Below, in pieces: positions 30,524 to 38,425 of a stretch of DNA of 64,000 nt (the stretch's first letter is position 1; every line of letters starts with the position of its first letter). This DNA is from Tistrella mobilis (GTDB lineage Bacteria > Pseudomonadota > Alphaproteobacteria > Tistrellales > Tistrellaceae). The DNA lies in contig NZ_CP121015.1 of NCBI RefSeq assembly GCF_041468085.1, positions 516,071-580,070 on the forward strand, given 5' to 3'. The notes beneath the pieces are model-generated. The model was given only the letters and a program-made list of their open reading frames with translations. It ran no database searches and was not told where the DNA came from. The position numbers were made by a program, and so were the translations under genes.

Positions 30524-31655
30524 TCATCGCCCCATGAACGGACCCGCCCTCCCCAGCCGCAAGACGGACAGCCTGAGGACGGGCCCCCGCCCCGGCCGCC
30601 CGGCGGCCCTGGTCGCAGGCGCCGCCGGCTTTCTGGGCTCGCATCTCTGCACCCGGCTGATCGATGACGGCTGGCGGGTCTATGGGGTCGACGATTTCCA
30701 CACCGGCCTTGCCCGCAATCTTCTGCATCTGGCCGATCATCCGGATTTCGTGTTCATGGAACACGACATCCGCCGGCCGCTGCCGAAGATCGCCGGCCTC
30801 GCCCGGGTCTGGAACCTCGCCTGCCCCGCCTCGCCGCCGCATTACCAGGACCAGCCGATCCGCACCGCCACCACCAGCGTGGTCGGCACGCTCAATCTGC
30901 TGGAACTGGCGACCCAGGCCGATGCCCGTTTCGTCATGACATCGACCTCGGAAATCTATGGCGACCCCGAGGTCCACCCCCAGCCGGAAAGCTATCGCGG
31001 CTGCGTCAACACCACCGGCCCGCGCGCCTGTTACGACGAGGGCAAGCGCATGGCCGAGGCGTTGTGCTACGACTTCGTCCGCCAGTACGGCACCGATGTC
31101 CGGGTGGCGCGGGTGTTCAACACCTATGGTCCGCGCATGCGGCTGGATGACGGGCGGATCGTGTCGAACTTCGTCGCCCAGGCGCTGACCGGGCAGAAAC
31201 TCACCATCTACGGCTCTGGCCGCCAGACCCGGTCGTTCTGCTATGTCGACGATCTGGTCGAAGGGCTGGTGCGGCTGATCTCGGTCGACCGGCGGCCCGA
31301 TGGTCCGGTCAATCTGGGCAATCCGGAAGAATATTCGATCCTGGAGATGGCGGAGATGATCGGCCGGCTGACCGGCCGGCGGATCAGCACCACCCATGAT
31401 CCGCTGCCGGCCGACGATCCGCGCCGCCGCCGGCCGGACATCACGCTTGCCCGCCAGCTGCTGGACTGGCAGCCGATGGTGCCGCTGCGCACCGGGCTTG
31501 CCGCCACCATCGACTGGTTCGCCGCGCTGCTGGCCGAAGAGGGGCGGCTGGCGGCGACGAAACCGGCGGCAGAGGTCAACGGTGCCGCCACCCGGCGGCG
31601 CGAGCCGGCCGGCGGGGCCGCCCTCCCCCTTGGCCTGGCGGCGCCGGAACATTGA
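30504..31655 (+). CDS. UDP-glucuronate decarboxylase-like SDR
   Basis: 383 aa extended SDR, closest in pattern to UDP-glucuronate decarboxylase (UDP-xylose synthase). VAGAAGFLGSH is the NAD loop (G39 to G45). VWNLACPASPPHYQDQPIRT, TSTSEIYGDPEVHPQPESY and RACYDEGKRMAE (Y177-x3-K181) are family hallmarks, and VFNTYGPRMRLDDGRIVSNF follows. It would convert UDP-glucuronate to UDP-xylose in the cytosol. The ATG at 30504 has GGAG and AGGA just upstream and overlaps the preceding gene; an ATG at 30534 lacks a ribosome site. The N-terminal 35 residues precede the fold. It makes a pentose donor likely for at least one glycosyltransferase of the operon. Confidence 0.9.
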   Translation: MRIHLPDHRPMNGPALPSRKTDSLRTGPRPGRPAALVAGAAGFLGSHLCTRLIDDGWRVYGVDDFHTGLARNLLHLADHPDFVFMEHDIRRPLPKIAGLARVWNLACPASPPHYQDQPIRTATTSVVGTLNLLELATQADARFVMTSTSEIYGDPEVHPQPESYRGCVNTTGPRACYDEGKRMAEALCYDFVRQYGTDVRVARVFNTYGPRMRLDDGRIVSNFVAQALTGQKLTIYGSGRQTRSFCYVDDLVEGLVRLISVDRRPDGPVNLGNPEEYSILEMAEMIGRLTGRRISTTHDPLPADDPRRRRPDITLARQLLDWQPMVPLRTGLAATIDWFAALLAEEGRLAATKPAAEVNGAATRRREPAGGAALPLGLAAPEH

Positions 31656-31668
31656 GCCGGAGCGGGCA

Positions 31669-32751
31669 TTGAACCGCAGTGACGGCGCACCGCCGACGCG
31701 CATCCCGGGCCTGAAGCGGCGCCGCGCCGCGCGGATGCGCGCGGCCGGGCTGCACCGGTCGGCGGCCGACGCCCTGCCGATCCGCCGCCGCCGGGCCGGG
31801 CGCGGCTTCGTCTATCTGGACGGCGAAGGCCGCCGGATCACCGACCCGGCCGAAATCGACCGGATCAGGGCGCTGGCGATCCCGCCCGATTATCGCGAGG
31901 TCCGGATCGCCGCCGACCCCCGCGCCCATCTTCAGGCGACCGGCCGCGACCGCGCCGGTCGGCTGCAATACCGCTACCATCCGGATTGGGCGCAGGTGCG
32001 CGAGCGCGACAAGATCGACCGGCTGGCGACGCTGGCCGGGGCGATCGGCCGCATCCGCGCCCGGGTGGCGCGCGATCTGGAACAGGCGGGCCGGACCCGC
32101 GACGGCGCGCTGGCCGCGATCGTGCGGGTGATCGACCTCACCCATATCCGGATCGGCTGCGAAGATTATGTTCAATCCGGCCGCAGCCGCGGTGCCGCCA
32201 CGCTGCTGAAGCGCCAGGTTTCAATATCCGGCAGCACCGTGGCGCTGGATTTTCGCGGCAAGAGCGGCCGGGCGATCGCCTGCGCGCTGGATGATGCCGG
32301 GCTGGCGGCGGCGCTCGGCCGGCTGATGGCCCTGAAGGGCGCGCGGCTGTTCCAGTATCCGGCCGGTCACGGCCGGCCGCACACCGTGACTGCGGCCGAT
32401 GTGAACGCCTATCTGGCCTGGATTGCCCGGGGCCGCGGCGCGGTCGAAACCCCGGTGACCGCCAAGGATTTCCGCACCCTCTCGGCCACCGCCGCCGCCG
32501 GTGCGGCGCTGGCCGCCACCGATCCCGCAGGCTCCGTCACCCGCCGCCGCCGGCAGGTCGCGGCGGTGATGCGCGATGTGGCGGACATGCTGGGCAATAC
32601 CCCCGCCGTCGCCCGGCGCAGCTATGTCCATCAGCGGCTGATCGAGGCCTTCGACTCCGGTCGCCTGGCCGGCCTCTATGCCCGCGCCCGCGCCGGCGGC
32701 CGGCGGACCCGCGCCGAGGCGCTGGTCGCGCTGCTGTTTGCGGGTGGATGA
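31669..32751 (+). CDS. DNA topoisomerase IB
   Basis: 360 aa poxvirus-type topoisomerase I that relaxes supercoils via a 3'-phosphotyrosyl link. N-terminal domain: LPIRRRRAGRGFVYLDGEGR and ALAIPPDYREVRIAADPRAH. Catalytic domain: HIRIGCEDY, LLKRQVSISG, and the active-site Y319 in ARRSYVHQRLIEAF. These carry the Arg/Lys/Arg/Tyr set of the family. I take the TTG at 31669, with GGAG 6 bases upstream, just after the decarboxylase stop. The ATG at 31735 is an alternative that would remove a basic leader. A topoisomerase within a sugar operon is surprising, but such enzymes are common in alphaproteobacterial stress gene sets. Confidence 0.88.
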   Translation: MNRSDGAPPTRIPGLKRRRAARMRAAGLHRSAADALPIRRRRAGRGFVYLDGEGRRITDPAEIDRIRALAIPPDYREVRIAADPRAHLQATGRDRAGRLQYRYHPDWAQVRERDKIDRLATLAGAIGRIRARVARDLEQAGRTRDGALAAIVRVIDLTHIRIGCEDYVQSGRSRGAATLLKRQVSISGSTVALDFRGKSGRAIACALDDAGLAAALGRLMALKGARLFQYPAGHGRPHTVTAADVNAYLAWIARGRGAVETPVTAKDFRTLSATAAAGAALAATDPAGSVTRRRRQVAAVMRDVADMLGNTPAVARRSYVHQRLIEAFDSGRLAGLYARARAGGRRTRAEALVALLFAGG

Positions 32752-32790
32752 CCCTCGACGCACGCCCCCGAGCGAAAATGGACCCGGACC

Positions 32791-33495
32791 ATGCCCGACC
32801 GCAACACCCTGAAACGCCGCATCGATGATCTTCGCCCGTGGTTCCACAACATGGAACTGAACGGCATCCGGACCGCGCCGGACCATTTCCTCGGCGACTA
32901 TCCGGGCTTTCAGTGGGACCGGCTGCGGCCGGCCCTGCCGGCGGACCTCACCGGCCTCAGCGTGCTCGATATCGGCTGCAATGCCGGCTATTTCTCCATC
33001 CGCCTGAAGCAGGAAGGGGCGGCGCGGGTGCTGGCGGTCGATCACGACCCGCGCTATCTGGCCCAGGCGCGGCTGGCGGCCGAGGTCGCCGACGTCGCCG
33101 TCGAGTTCCGGGAGATGTCGGTCTACGACCTGCCCCGGCTGGGCGAGTGCTTCGACCTCGTATTGTTCATGGGCGTGCTGTACCACCTGCGCCACCCGCT
33201 GCTGGCGCTGGACCTGATCCGGGCCCATGCGGCGGCGGATCTGCTGGTGGTGCAGTCGCTGGAGCGCGGCGCCGGAACGGCCGGCGCACTCGCCGCGGAT
33301 CATGATTTCTCGGAACGCGCGATCTTTGATCGCGAGGACTACCCGCGGCTGCATTTCGTGGAGCACGCCTATGCGGGCGACCCCAGCAACTGGTGGATCC
33401 CGAACCGGGCCTGCACGGAAGCGATGCTGCGCAGTGCCGGGTTCACGATCCTGTCCCGTCCGGCGGACGAGATCTATATCTGCCGCCGCCGCTGA
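32791..33495 (+). CDS. SAM-dependent methyltransferase (TIGR04290-like)
   Basis: 234 aa class I methyltransferase. The SAM-binding loop LDIGCNAGYFS has D60 and G62-x3-G66, then AVDHDPRYLAQA as the second motif and FDLVLFMGVLYHLRHPLLAL as the post-II motif. Its N-terminus IDDLRPWFHNMELNGIRT and its C-terminal WWIPNRACTEAMLRSAGF belong to the group I recall as TIGR04290, related to tRNA-cmo5U methyltransferase CmoB-like folds. Its partner in other genomes is the TIGR04295 radical SAM protein, also found here. The acceptor is unknown. It is the last gene on this strand before a convergent small ORF. Confidence 0.88.
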   Translation: MPDRNTLKRRIDDLRPWFHNMELNGIRTAPDHFLGDYPGFQWDRLRPALPADLTGLSVLDIGCNAGYFSIRLKQEGAARVLAVDHDPRYLAQARLAAEVADVAVEFREMSVYDLPRLGECFDLVLFMGVLYHLRHPLLALDLIRAHAAADLLVVQSLERGAGTAGALAADHDFSERAIFDREDYPRLHFVEHAYAGDPSNWWIPNRACTEAMLRSAGFTILSRPADEIYICRRR

Positions 33496-33562
33496 CACCC
33501 GCGCCCCGTGGACCGGCCGTCGGATACGGCGGTGCGCCCCCGGGGGAGCGCCACGGCCTGCT

Positions 33563-33889
33563 TCACGAGGTGTGTTCGTCGGATCGGGCCTTGCGGCCGC
33601 CCGGTGTGCCCCCCGGCTCCGGGTCGCCGGATGGGGACGGCTCCCCGGATGTATCCGTGGGCGTGATCTTGTCGTAGGCGGGATTGCCCATCAGGGCTGC
33701 CGCAGCCTCGCGCGCCAGATCCATCATCTCCTTGGGCGGCGATGTCTCGTTTCCATAAGCGGCGTAGAGATCCTGGAGGGCGTGGTCGATCGACCTGTTC
33801 TCGTCCTCGCCCTGCCGTTTCGGCTCAGTCCCGTCAATACGACGTCCGGGATGTGCGCTTGCCATGGGTTGGGGGTGTTCCTTCGTCAT
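33563..33889 (-). CDS. Small hypothetical protein, possibly NepR-like
   Basis: 108 aa, acidic and polar. Only one segment looks ordered: IDHALQDLYAAYGNETSPPK followed by EMMDLAREAAAAL, near residues 43-76. Its two amphipathic helices, joined by a Pro-containing loop, recall NepR anti-sigma factors, which pair with EcfG; the match is weak. The tail (GEPSPSGDPEPGGTPGGRK) is disordered. The frame extends upstream to 34051, but the ATG at 33889 has the better ribosome site. It faces the methyltransferase and diverges from the SDR gene, whose upstream region has GGAAC-type sites on both strands. The gene itself is likely real; the family is a guess. Confidence 0.45.
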   Translation of the reverse strand: MTKEHPQPMASAHPGRRIDGTEPKRQGEDENRSIDHALQDLYAAYGNETSPPKEMMDLAREAAAALMGNPAYDKITPTDTSGEPSPSGDPEPGGTPGGRKARSDEHTS

Positions 33890-34120
33890 GCGATCAGCCT
33901 GCCGGGTGCTGCCTCGGGCCATGATGCACGGGCGCCGGCCAGGCGAGGCATCGGGTTCGGCAGTTACCTGTTCGGCAGTTACCGGCCCGGCTGTCTCCGG
34001 AAGCCGGGCATCGGATCTGTGGCACCCGACAGCTTCTACGTCGGTCGTCATCGGCTGGATCAGTCTCCGTTGCAGTTTAGTTCATCGGGCGGCCACGCGT
34101 CACGCGGCGCGCGGAGACAG

Positions 34121-34146
34121 AACTTCTACGTGTCGGATGCTGTTCC
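34121..34146 (-). promoter_or_regulatory. Divergent EcfG-like promoter candidate
   Basis: On the minus strand GGAAC (34146-34142) is followed after 17 bases by AGTT (34124-34121). It points to the small acidic protein, and lies back to back with the plus-strand site at 34156-34180. Confidence 0.25.
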
Positions 34147-34155
34147 TCCTACGCA

Positions 34156-34180
34156 GGAACCAAAAATATCGGGCAGGGTT
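34156..34180 (+). promoter_or_regulatory. EcfG-type promoter
   Basis: GGAAC at 34156-34160, 16 bases, then GGTT at 34177-34180. It lies 40 bases before the SDR start. The local base composition is AT-richer than the flanks. This is one of the best matches to the general-stress-response consensus in the window. The 33890-34220 stretch holds no other gene that I can support. Confidence 0.5.
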
Positions 34181-34220
34181 CATGCGACATGTCTGCAACA
34201 GAGCCAGGAAAGATACGGAC

Positions 34221-35072
34221 ATGTCGGATCATCTTCAACCACCACAGAAGCAATCGCAACAGCCGGGGCGAGAACATGAAATGTCACCGTCTCCCGATTA
34301 CATGCCACGATTTCCGGGTACCGGCCGACTGAAGGAAAAGGTCGCCCTGATCACCGGCGGCGACAGCGGTATCGGCCGGGCGGTGGCGATCGGCATGGCC
34401 CGGGAGGGCGCCGATATCGCCATCCTGTATCTGAACGAGCATCGCGATGCCGAGGAAACGGTGCGTCTGATCGAAGCCGAAGGCCGTCAGGCCATGCATA
34501 TCGCCGGCGATGTCGGCGACGAGGCCGTCTGCCGGCAGGCGGTGGCAGAGGTGGTCAAGACCCTGGGCCGCCTGGACATCCTGGTCAACAATGCCGCCGA
34601 ACAGCACGAGGTGAAAGATTTCACCGATCTGGCCGCCGAACAGCTGGAACGCACCTTCCGCACCAATGTCTTCGGCTGTTTCTTCATGACCAAGGCGGCG
34701 CTGGAGCATCTGCCGGACGGCGGCGCCATCGTCAACACCACCTCGATCACCGCCTATCAGGGCTATCCCAGCATGGTGGACTATGCCGCCACCCGCGGCG
34801 CCATCGTGGCCTTCACCCGGTCGATGTCCAGGCTGCTGGTCGACCGGAAGATCCGCGTCAACGCGGTTGCCCCGGGCCCGATCTGGACCCCGCTGATCCC
34901 CGCCAGCTTCCCGGCCGAAAAGGTGGCGGAACACGGCGGCAGCGCCCCCATGGGCCGCGCCGGCCAGCCCAACGAGGTGGCGGCCTGCCATGTCTTCCTG
35001 GCGAGCGAAGAGGCGTCTTACATGAGCGGTCAGGTCCTGCACCCGAACGGGGGAACCATCGTGCAGTCCTGA
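34221..35072 (+). CDS. SDR oxidoreductase (YghA/general-stress type) with Arg in place of catalytic Lys
   Basis: 283 aa classical-fold SDR of the YghA/GsiB-like group, often stress-induced. It has a polar N-terminal extension (residues 1-30), TGGDSGIG at 45-52, NNAAEQH, and the active-site region DYAATRGAIVAFTR. The catalytic Tyr is Y188, but the position four residues on, Lys in YxxxK, is R192. The ACC CGC codons are unambiguous in this sequence. The Lys lowers the Tyr pKa and binds the ribose, so activity may be reduced or altered. AGGAAAG stands upstream of the ATG at 34221. An EcfG-type promoter lies 40 bases before the start. It probably acts in stress-linked redox or detoxification. Confidence 0.85.
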   Translation: MSDHLQPPQKQSQQPGREHEMSPSPDYMPRFPGTGRLKEKVALITGGDSGIGRAVAIGMAREGADIAILYLNEHRDAEETVRLIEAEGRQAMHIAGDVGDEAVCRQAVAEVVKTLGRLDILVNNAAEQHEVKDFTDLAAEQLERTFRTNVFGCFFMTKAALEHLPDGGAIVNTTSITAYQGYPSMVDYAATRGAIVAFTRSMSRLLVDRKIRVNAVAPGPIWTPLIPASFPAEKVAEHGGSAPMGRAGQPNEVAACHVFLASEEASYMSGQVLHPNGGTIVQS

Positions 35073-35135
35073 GGGGACGGTGGGCCAGGGCACCGCGGCG
35101 GGGATCCGGAAACGACGGTGGACCCCGCCCCACCC

Positions 35136-35546
35136 TCACGGATCCGCATACCCCACCGCCCGCATCCGCACCTCCGCCCCCGCCGGATCGCGGTCGAACA
35201 GGATGCCGCCCTTGCGGGTGGAGCGGGCGGGCAGATAGTCGATGCGGGTGCGGCCGCGGGCCAGGACGTGGCCATCGGCCAGGATCTCGCCCTCGATTTC
35301 GACCTCGGATGCCGTGCGCGGGCCGGTGTTGCTGGCCTCGAAGGTGACGACCCAGCCCGCCCCGGCCTGCTGCACCGCCGTCGGGCGGACCGCCAGCGCC
35401 GGCGTGCCTGCGGGTTCGGTCAGGGCCAGATAGCCCAGCCATGCGGCCAGCGCCACCAGGGCCGCCGCCGCGACCGAGGCGATGATCCATTCCAGCGGGT
35501 TGGTCCTGTCGCCGCCGCCGGCGTCGTCCATCCGCGTCCCCATCAC
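35136..35546 (-). CDS. TIGR02588 family protein
   Basis: 136 aa. One N-terminal membrane helix (IIASVAAAALVALAAWLGYL, about residues 21-40), followed by a beta-sandwich-like domain with VVTFEASNTGPRTASEVEIE and GRTRIDYLPARSTRKGGILF. This fits the TIGR02588 family, which nearly always sits beside TIGR02587, as here: the preceding gene ends 13 bases upstream. The C-terminal domain is probably periplasmic. The function of the pair is unknown. The gene converges on the SDR gene. Family recognition is from memory of the sequence pattern and gene pairing. Confidence 0.75.
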   Translation of the reverse strand: MMGTRMDDAGGGDRTNPLEWIIASVAAAALVALAAWLGYLALTEPAGTPALAVRPTAVQQAGAGWVVTFEASNTGPRTASEVEIEGEILADGHVLARGRTRIDYLPARSTRKGGILFDRDPAGAEVRMRAVGYADP

Positions 35547-35559
35547 ACGAATATCCTCA

Positions 35560-36390
35560 TCACACGATGATTCTGGCAGCTGCGGCGCCCACGGCGCCGG
35601 GGAAGGACAGCACGATCACGACGCCCGCGATGTCCACCGGGCCGGTGCCGTCCAGCCGGCCGATGGTCCAGAGCACGTAAAGACTGACCAGGGCGACCAG
35701 CACATAGCCGGTGACCGTGAAGCGCAGGAACAGGCTCCAGAACCCCTCTTCCGTGCGGGGGCCATGGCCGCCGCTGAATTCCAGCTGATAGACCAGGGCG
35801 TGCATCACCATCAGGCTCGCCCCCAGAAGCCCCAGCTGCTGCCAGAGCGACATGCGCCAGGCGATCAGCACCACCTCTTCGGTGGGGGCGATGTTCAGCG
35901 ACAGGAACAGCGCGCCCGCAACCATCACGAACAGCTCTCCGGCATAGGTCTCTTCCACCTCTTCCCGGCCGGTATCGTCCTGGTTGGCGGCCCCGAGCTG
36001 GGCGCGGCCGAACAGCGCGCCCACGGCGCCGGGCGGGATCTGGATCGCGAGCTTGCCCAGCACTTCCGAGGCCGGCATGTCGGGAGAGATCACGCCGAAG
36101 ATCCCGAGCACGCCGGCCGCGACCAGGCCGGCGATGCCGGTTGCGATCGCGGCATCGGCCATGTCCTGGGCAAGGCTGGCGGTGCGGCGGAAACCGCCGA
36201 TCCTGGACAGCCCGACCAGCAGCGGCAGGGTGAGCGCCAGCAGCAGAAGCAGCCGGGTTTCGGGCAGGGTGACGCCCAGCTGCCAGGTTTCCATGGTCAT
36301 CAGGATCGGCAGGGTGAACAGCAGGGCCCCGGCCGCGGCGCGGCCCAGACCGATGATCAGATCCCGCCGCGGCGAACGCGCAGCCGGCAT
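35560..36390 (-). CDS. TIGR02587 family integral membrane protein
   Basis: 276 aa with about seven predicted membrane helices: AAAGALLFTLPILMTMETWQ, TRLLLLLALTLPLLVGL, AIATGIAGLVAAGVLGIFG, ELFVMVAGALFLSLN, LGLLGASLMVMHALVY, RFTVTGYVLVALVSLYVLW and DIAGVVIVLSFPGAVGAAAA. The motif ALFLSLNIAPTEEVVLIA in the middle is typical of TIGR02587. Its role is unknown. It is first of the two-gene leftward unit with TIGR02588 and diverges from the DUF4142 gene. GGAAC-containing sequence lies in the shared upstream region, which fits stress control. Confidence 0.78.
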   Translation of the reverse strand: MPAARSPRRDLIIGLGRAAAGALLFTLPILMTMETWQLGVTLPETRLLLLLALTLPLLVGLSRIGGFRRTASLAQDMADAAIATGIAGLVAAGVLGIFGVISPDMPASEVLGKLAIQIPPGAVGALFGRAQLGAANQDDTGREEVEETYAGELFVMVAGALFLSLNIAPTEEVVLIAWRMSLWQQLGLLGASLMVMHALVYQLEFSGGHGPRTEEGFWSLFLRFTVTGYVLVALVSLYVLWTIGRLDGTGPVDIAGVVIVLSFPGAVGAAAARIIV

Positions 36391-36426
36391 GGTCTCTCCG
36401 CATGTCTGTGGCCCGTGCTGAAAGCG

Positions 36427-36496
36427 CGGCGGCGGGCATTTCGTTCCGCGGATATCCGCAGATCACCCGGCGGAACATAGGCCGCGGGCCGCGATT
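36427..36496. promoter_or_regulatory. Divergent region with GGAAC elements on both strands
   Basis: Between the TIGR02587 gene (leftward) and the DUF4142 gene (rightward). Plus strand: GGAAC at 36472-36476, then 16 bases, then GATT. Minus strand: GGAAC (36447-36443), then 16 bases, then CGCTTT. Both have good -35 elements and imperfect -10 elements. They are plausible weak EcfG promoters. Confidence 0.25.
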
Positions 36497-36535
36497 GCAG
36501 CTGCATAACGCGCAGACTGACAGGAGAAGCCCGCC

Positions 36536-37102
36536 ATGATCCCCCGGCCGATCCGGACCACCACCATCAGTGCCGTGCTCGCCGCCCGGCTGGTCGCCGC
36601 AGCGGCCGGTGCCGTGCTGATCGGCAGCGGCATCGCCGCCGGCGCCAATACCACCACCGCCGGAAGTTCGACCGCCGCCTATACCGAAGAGGCGGCCCTG
36701 TCCGACATTTTCGAGATCGAGGCCGCCAAGCTTGCCCGCAACAAGACGCAGAACGACGACATCCGCGCCTTTGCCGGCCGCATGGTGCTGGACCACACCG
36801 CCGCGACCGAAAAGATGAAGGCGACCCTGGCCGATATGGGCCTGTCGGTGCAGCTGCCCGACCGGCTGGACGACCGGCGGATGAAGATTCTGGAAGATCT
36901 GAACGAACAGCAGGTCCCGGGCTTCGACCGGATGTATGTCGCCAGCCAGATCGACGCGCACGAAGCGGCGCTGAAGCTGCATCGGGGATATGCCGAGACC
37001 GGCGAGAACGAGGAGCTGCGCGAAACCGCGGACGAGATCGCCGACACGGTGGAACGCCATCTGGAGCATATCCGCGACATCGCGGACGAGATGGGGTCGT
37101 GA
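36536..37102 (+). CDS. DUF4142 domain-containing protein
   Basis: 188 aa. The N-terminus (residues 1-38) is a hydrophobic export signal or anchor (LAARLVAAAAGAVLIGSGIA), so the rest lies in the periplasm. Residues 48-185 form the DUF4142 helical bundle, distantly ferritin-like: LSDIFEIEAAKLARNKTQND, IRAFAGRMVLDHTAATEKMK, YVASQIDAHEAALKLHRGYA and LRETADEIADTVERHLEHIR, with the conserved DH and H residues. Family members are linked with envelope or oxidative stress. CAGGAGAAG precedes the ATG. It is followed closely by the ferritin-like and hemerythrin genes, which together look like one stress unit. Confidence 0.85.
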   Translation: MIPRPIRTTTISAVLAARLVAAAAGAVLIGSGIAAGANTTTAGSSTAAYTEEAALSDIFEIEAAKLARNKTQNDDIRAFAGRMVLDHTAATEKMKATLADMGLSVQLPDRLDDRRMKILEDLNEQQVPGFDRMYVASQIDAHEAALKLHRGYAETGENEELRETADEIADTVERHLEHIRDIADEMGS

Positions 37103-37139
37103 CCGCGCGCCCGTCATCTCCAATCAAAGGACGAGTCCG

Positions 37140-38408
37140 ATGACCTTCAATCCCCTGCAGGAAAAGGGCATTCCCCTTGAAAAACAGTGCCGCAACTGGT
37201 CGGAGCTGAACATCCGCCCCTATGACAAGGCCAGCGTGCACCCCTACAGCCGCTGCCGCGGCATCGTGATGAACGGCATCGAGGTCGAGGCGGTGATGTT
37301 CTCGCACCAGATGGCGCGCAACACGCTCGACCCCGAGATCCGCAAGCAGCTGTCGCTGATGCGCCGGATCGAGGCCCAGCAGCAGAAGGTGATGAACTGG
37401 CTGATCCCCGGCGACGAGACCACGCTGGAGGTGACGCTGGGTTATGAACAGGTGGCCGTCGACCTGACCGCCTGGATCGCGCAGCACGAGCCCGACCCCT
37501 ATCTGCGCCAGGTTTACGAATTCGGCCTGCTGGAGGATTTCGACCACCTCTACCGCTATGCCAACCTCTACCAGATGCTGGAGGGCCAGGGGTCAGGGAA
37601 GGCGCGGGCCGACGAGATCACCGGTCGGCTGACCGAGATCATGCCCGGCCGGCCGACCATCTTCGAACATCGCGATCCGCGCGACGAGATCCGCCGGCCG
37701 ATGACCGCGCTCGCCGCCGATCCGCAATCGGTGATGAATGCGCTGACGGTGATGGCCTCGGAACAGCAGACGATGAATTTCTACATGAACATCGGCAACC
37801 GGCCGCAGGAGCCGCTGGCGCGCGCCACCTATCTGGAGATCGCCCAGATCGAGGAACAGCATGTCAGCCATTACGAAAGCATCCTGGACCCGACCGTCGG
37901 CTGGTTCGAGAACCTGGTGCTGCACCAGTATCACGAATGCTGGATGTATCATTCCTTCATGCAGGACGAGATCGACCCCCGGGTGAAGGCGGTCTACGAG
38001 CTGCACCTGGCCATGGAAATCGAACATCTGCGCGTCGCCTGCGAGATGATGCGCAAGGTGGAGAAGCGCGACCCCGAAGCCTTCCTGCCGCGCGAGATGG
38101 GGGAGAGCATCGTCTTCCGCGAGAACAAGGGCTTCATCCGCGACGTGCTGGCCCGGCAGGTGGACCTGACCTCGAAAGACAGCGATTTCGTGCCGGTGGA
38201 CGAACTGCCGGCGGATGATCGCTATTTCGCCTGGAACCGCGCCGTCAATGAGGGCTGGAACCCGACCGAGGACGTGATCGCCCGGGCGCGCGCCGACGGC
38301 GGCGAATACCGGCTGCAAACCGAAGGCCCCCATCCGGTGCCCGGGCTGCGCCGGGAAGATGACCGCCAGGACGCCACCACCGCCTATGCCCGCCGCCGGG
38401 CCAGCTGA
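37140..38408 (+). CDS. Ferritin-like di-iron protein, uncharacterised
   Basis: 422 aa. I do not know the family name. The helical content and two E-x2-H elements, one in EIAQIEEQHVSHYESI and one in HLAMEIEHLRVACEM (about residues 238-307), together with ASEQQTMNFYMNIG, fit a ferritin-like four-helix bundle binding two metals. A conserved N-terminus (NWSELNIRPYDKASVHPYSR) precedes it. AAAGGA stands 10 bases before the ATG at 37140. A longer frame to 36990 runs through the previous gene and is rejected. It lies 37 bases after DUF4142 and 17 bases before the hemerythrin fusion, so all three may be co-transcribed. An oxygen or peroxide stress role is inferred from context only. Confidence 0.75.
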   Translation: MTFNPLQEKGIPLEKQCRNWSELNIRPYDKASVHPYSRCRGIVMNGIEVEAVMFSHQMARNTLDPEIRKQLSLMRRIEAQQQKVMNWLIPGDETTLEVTLGYEQVAVDLTAWIAQHEPDPYLRQVYEFGLLEDFDHLYRYANLYQMLEGQGSGKARADEITGRLTEIMPGRPTIFEHRDPRDEIRRPMTALAADPQSVMNALTVMASEQQTMNFYMNIGNRPQEPLARATYLEIAQIEEQHVSHYESILDPTVGWFENLVLHQYHECWMYHSFMQDEIDPRVKAVYELHLAMEIEHLRVACEMMRKVEKRDPEAFLPREMGESIVFRENKGFIRDVLARQVDLTSKDSDFVPVDELPADDRYFAWNRAVNEGWNPTEDVIARARADGGEYRLQTEGPHPVPGLRREDDRQDATTAYARRRAS

Positions 38409-38425
38409 GGAGGGGGCCACACCCC

